Source of the DNA: an uncultured Clostridia bacterium
GTDB taxonomy: Bacteria > Bacillota > Clostridia > Lachnospirales > Lachnospiraceae
Assembly: GCA_946623485.1 (NCBI GenBank)
Contig: CAMORF010000165.1
Span: forward strand, 1 to 5,684
Reading direction: 5' to 3'
Length of the DNA: 5,684 bases
A program made the translations under genes and the position numbers. Shown in pieces: positions 4,474 through 5,684 of this stretch; position 1 is the stretch's first letter; the number at the start of each line of letters is the position of its first letter. The notes beneath the pieces were generated by a model that did not search any database, was not told the origin of the DNA, and was given only the letters and a program-made list of their open reading frames with translations.

Positions 4474-5684
4474 GAAACAGAAAAAGAAAGAAAGCCGGCA
4501 CGGCTGCATTGCTGTTTGGACTGGTGCTACTACATGGAACTACGCCAGCTCTGCAGAACGTATCGGCAGATGAGGTGATTGTGTTTAACGCAGAAGAATC
4601 AGAAGTGGACGCTCCCGTGGAAGCAGAAGCCCCCGAATCTGTAGCTCCTGCAGATCATGTAGATTCTGCAGATCCTGCAGATGTCTCAGGGCTGTTTGAA
4701 GAAACAGGAAACGATGTATTCTCCGCGCAGGGAGAACTCCTGGACGACGCGCTGACCATTGATGGCCTGCGGGACGGCGGGAGTACGGTAGCGGCCGGCC
4801 ACCTGTACGAGATCAACGGTGTGCTGGTCCGGAACTCGGACTTTCCATCCGAACATTATGAGTGTTGGACCTATGCCAACAACGTATACGCGAAGATCTG
4901 GGGTCATAATTTCTGGAACCTGTTCAATGATACCGAAAACATGCTCCGCAACCTTCCGGATGAAGCGCTGACGCTGACACCGGAACACCTGAAGGCCTAT
5001 GTGAGCGCTGCCCCGGCCGGTGCTGCCCTCCGCGTCTGCGACGCGCAGTACCTCCACGCAGACGACGGATGGGGCCACAGCCAGATTATCATTTCCCACG
5101 ATGACAATGGGTTCACAGTCTTTGAAGGAGGCCTGGCCGCCTGGCCGCACCGCAGGGAAGCTTACTATACCTGGGATGGATACTGCTATTCCGGATGGCC
5201 CGGCAAATATCATTACATCAAGTATATCAAGTGGCCGGGAGCCGTCCCTTACTCATACGGGGCAGCAGGAGGAAATGCGCTCGATCTCGGCGTGCCCGCT
5301 GAGGAACTGCAAACAGAGCCCGCACAGACCGATGCCGGTCAGGAGGATACACAATCAGAAGCGCAAGCAGAAGCAGAAACACAAGCACAAGCAGGAGCAG
5401 AAGCACAAACAGGAGCAGAAGCACAAACAGAAGCGCAAGCAGAAACACAAACAGAAAAACAAGTTGATGCAAAAGAAGATACAAAAGCAGATACAAAAGC
5501 AGATACATCAGAAGAGACCATGGCGACAGCTCTGGAAGACAAAGTGAGGGAACTGCTTCATATGTTTACCAACTTCATAAACAGTGAAGCAACGCCGAAG
5601 GAATCTGAGAAAAATATGACAGGTGAGACATCACCTGCAGATCAGGCAGCTTTGGAGAGACCAGCAATCAAAACAGAAGATCAG
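4470..5684 (+). CDS. Secreted Cys/His hydrolase-like protein (NlpC/P60- or CHAP-like), 3' partial
   Basis: The reading frame runs from ATG 4470 to the window edge without a stop (405 codons seen). The ATG overlaps the previous stop as ATGA, the usual sign of translational coupling, and AAAGGA lies at 4451-4456, rather far upstream. Residues 1-33 form a signal peptide: a basic MRNRKRKK start, a hydrophobic core, and probable cleavage after NVSA. An acidic stretch (34-82) follows. The globular part, about 85-262, contains ECWTYANNVYAKIWG with Cys132, then GWGHSQIIISHDDNG with His203 and a following FEGG. This Cys-then-His order and spacing resemble papain-like NlpC/P60 or CHAP hydrolases, so peptidoglycan or peptide cleavage outside the cell is plausible. 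I cannot assign the exact family, and catalytic function is inferred. Residues about 293-348 are a Gln/Glu/Ala/Thr repeat tail, followed by a further polar region that leaves the window. Confidence 0.8.
   Translation, partial: MRNRKRKKAGTAALLFGLVLLHGTTPALQNVSADEVIVFNAEESEVDAPVEAEAPESVAPADHVDSADPADVSGLFEETGNDVFSAQGELLDDALTIDGLRDGGSTVAAGHLYEINGVLVRNSDFPSEHYECWTYANNVYAKIWGHNFWNLFNDTENMLRNLPDEALTLTPEHLKAYVSAAPAGAALRVCDAQYLHADDGWGHSQIIISHDDNGFTVFEGGLAAWPHRREAYYTWDGYCYSGWPGKYHYIKYIKWPGAVPYSYGAAGGNALDLGVPAEELQTEPAQTDAGQEDTQSEAQAEAETQAQAGAEAQTGAEAQTEAQAETQTEKQVDAKEDTKADTKADTSEETMATALEDKVRELLHMFTNFINSEATPKESEKNMTGETSPADQAALERPAIKTEDQ
5346..5513 (+). repeat. Gln/Glu/Ala/Thr simple repeats in the secreted hydrolase tail
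   Basis: Residues 293-348 are built from short units such as EAQAEAETQ, two adjacent GAEAQT copies (18-bp DNA unit), and DTKADTKADT. The codons are nearly all GCA, GAA, CAA, ACA and AAA, unlike the GC-rich third positions of the preceding catalytic part. It probably forms an extended, disordered linker or wall-spanning segment. What it connects to lies beyond the window. Confidence 0.8.

Noticed and set aside
5020..5547. A 175-codon plus-strand frame rich in Lys, His and Gln.
   Set aside because: It is the out-of-frame reading of the catalytic region and simple repeats of the secreted hydrolase, which has a signal peptide and Cys/His motifs in its own frame.

Overview
The window looks like chromosomal DNA from an anaerobic, Gram-positive clostridial bacterium, probably Lachnospiraceae-like. 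The grounds are a CBS/DRTGG-type family II pyrophosphatase typical of Clostridia, strong AGGGAGG-type ribosome binding, mixed GC content, and secreted proteins with acidic or Gln-rich low-complexity linkers. The taxonomic placement is inference from gene content only. I see no rRNA, tRNA, CRISPR array, transposase or phage gene.

Layout. Positions 1-133 hold no gene. They contain six degenerate 14-bp tandem repeats and a GC-rich hairpin just past the end of the first gene. Positions 134-1540 (minus strand) encode a secreted class A beta-lactamase-fold serine hydrolase with a Gln/Glu-rich coiled-coil-like N-terminal half. Positions 1541-1793 are a divergent control region. It holds a 31-bp tandem duplication upstream of the hydrolase, an inverted repeat over an extended -10 facing right, and a roughly 145-nt leader made almost entirely of degenerate 16-18-bp repeats.

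Rightward from 1794 lies a tightly packed operon: ppaC-type CBS-pyrophosphatase (1794-3464), a flavin reductase-fold protein (3457-4473, 8-nt overlap), and a secreted Cys/His hydrolase-like protein (4470 to beyond the window end, ATGA overlap). The first two products are cytosolic (pyrophosphate removal tuned by adenine nucleotides; flavin/redox). The third is exported and probably acts on the cell wall or a peptide. The divergent serine hydrolase is also exported and of the cell-wall or beta-lactamase fold, so the locus mixes housekeeping and envelope functions. No single pathway links the genes from sequence alone.

The unusual theme is short tandem repetition. Both intergenic stretches carry arrays sharing an AGCGC-N-GGAA core, and three of the four genes carry in-frame simple repeats (acidic ETEAE, basic/polar KAQKKQAQ, polar EAQTGA). 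In the flavin reductase tail the repeat copies are out of phase with each other by one base, which suggests past frameshifts. The same stretch, read in the neighbouring frame, runs open into the next gene. I found no convincing new multi-gene system. The repeat behaviour at gene boundaries is the part that deserves checking.
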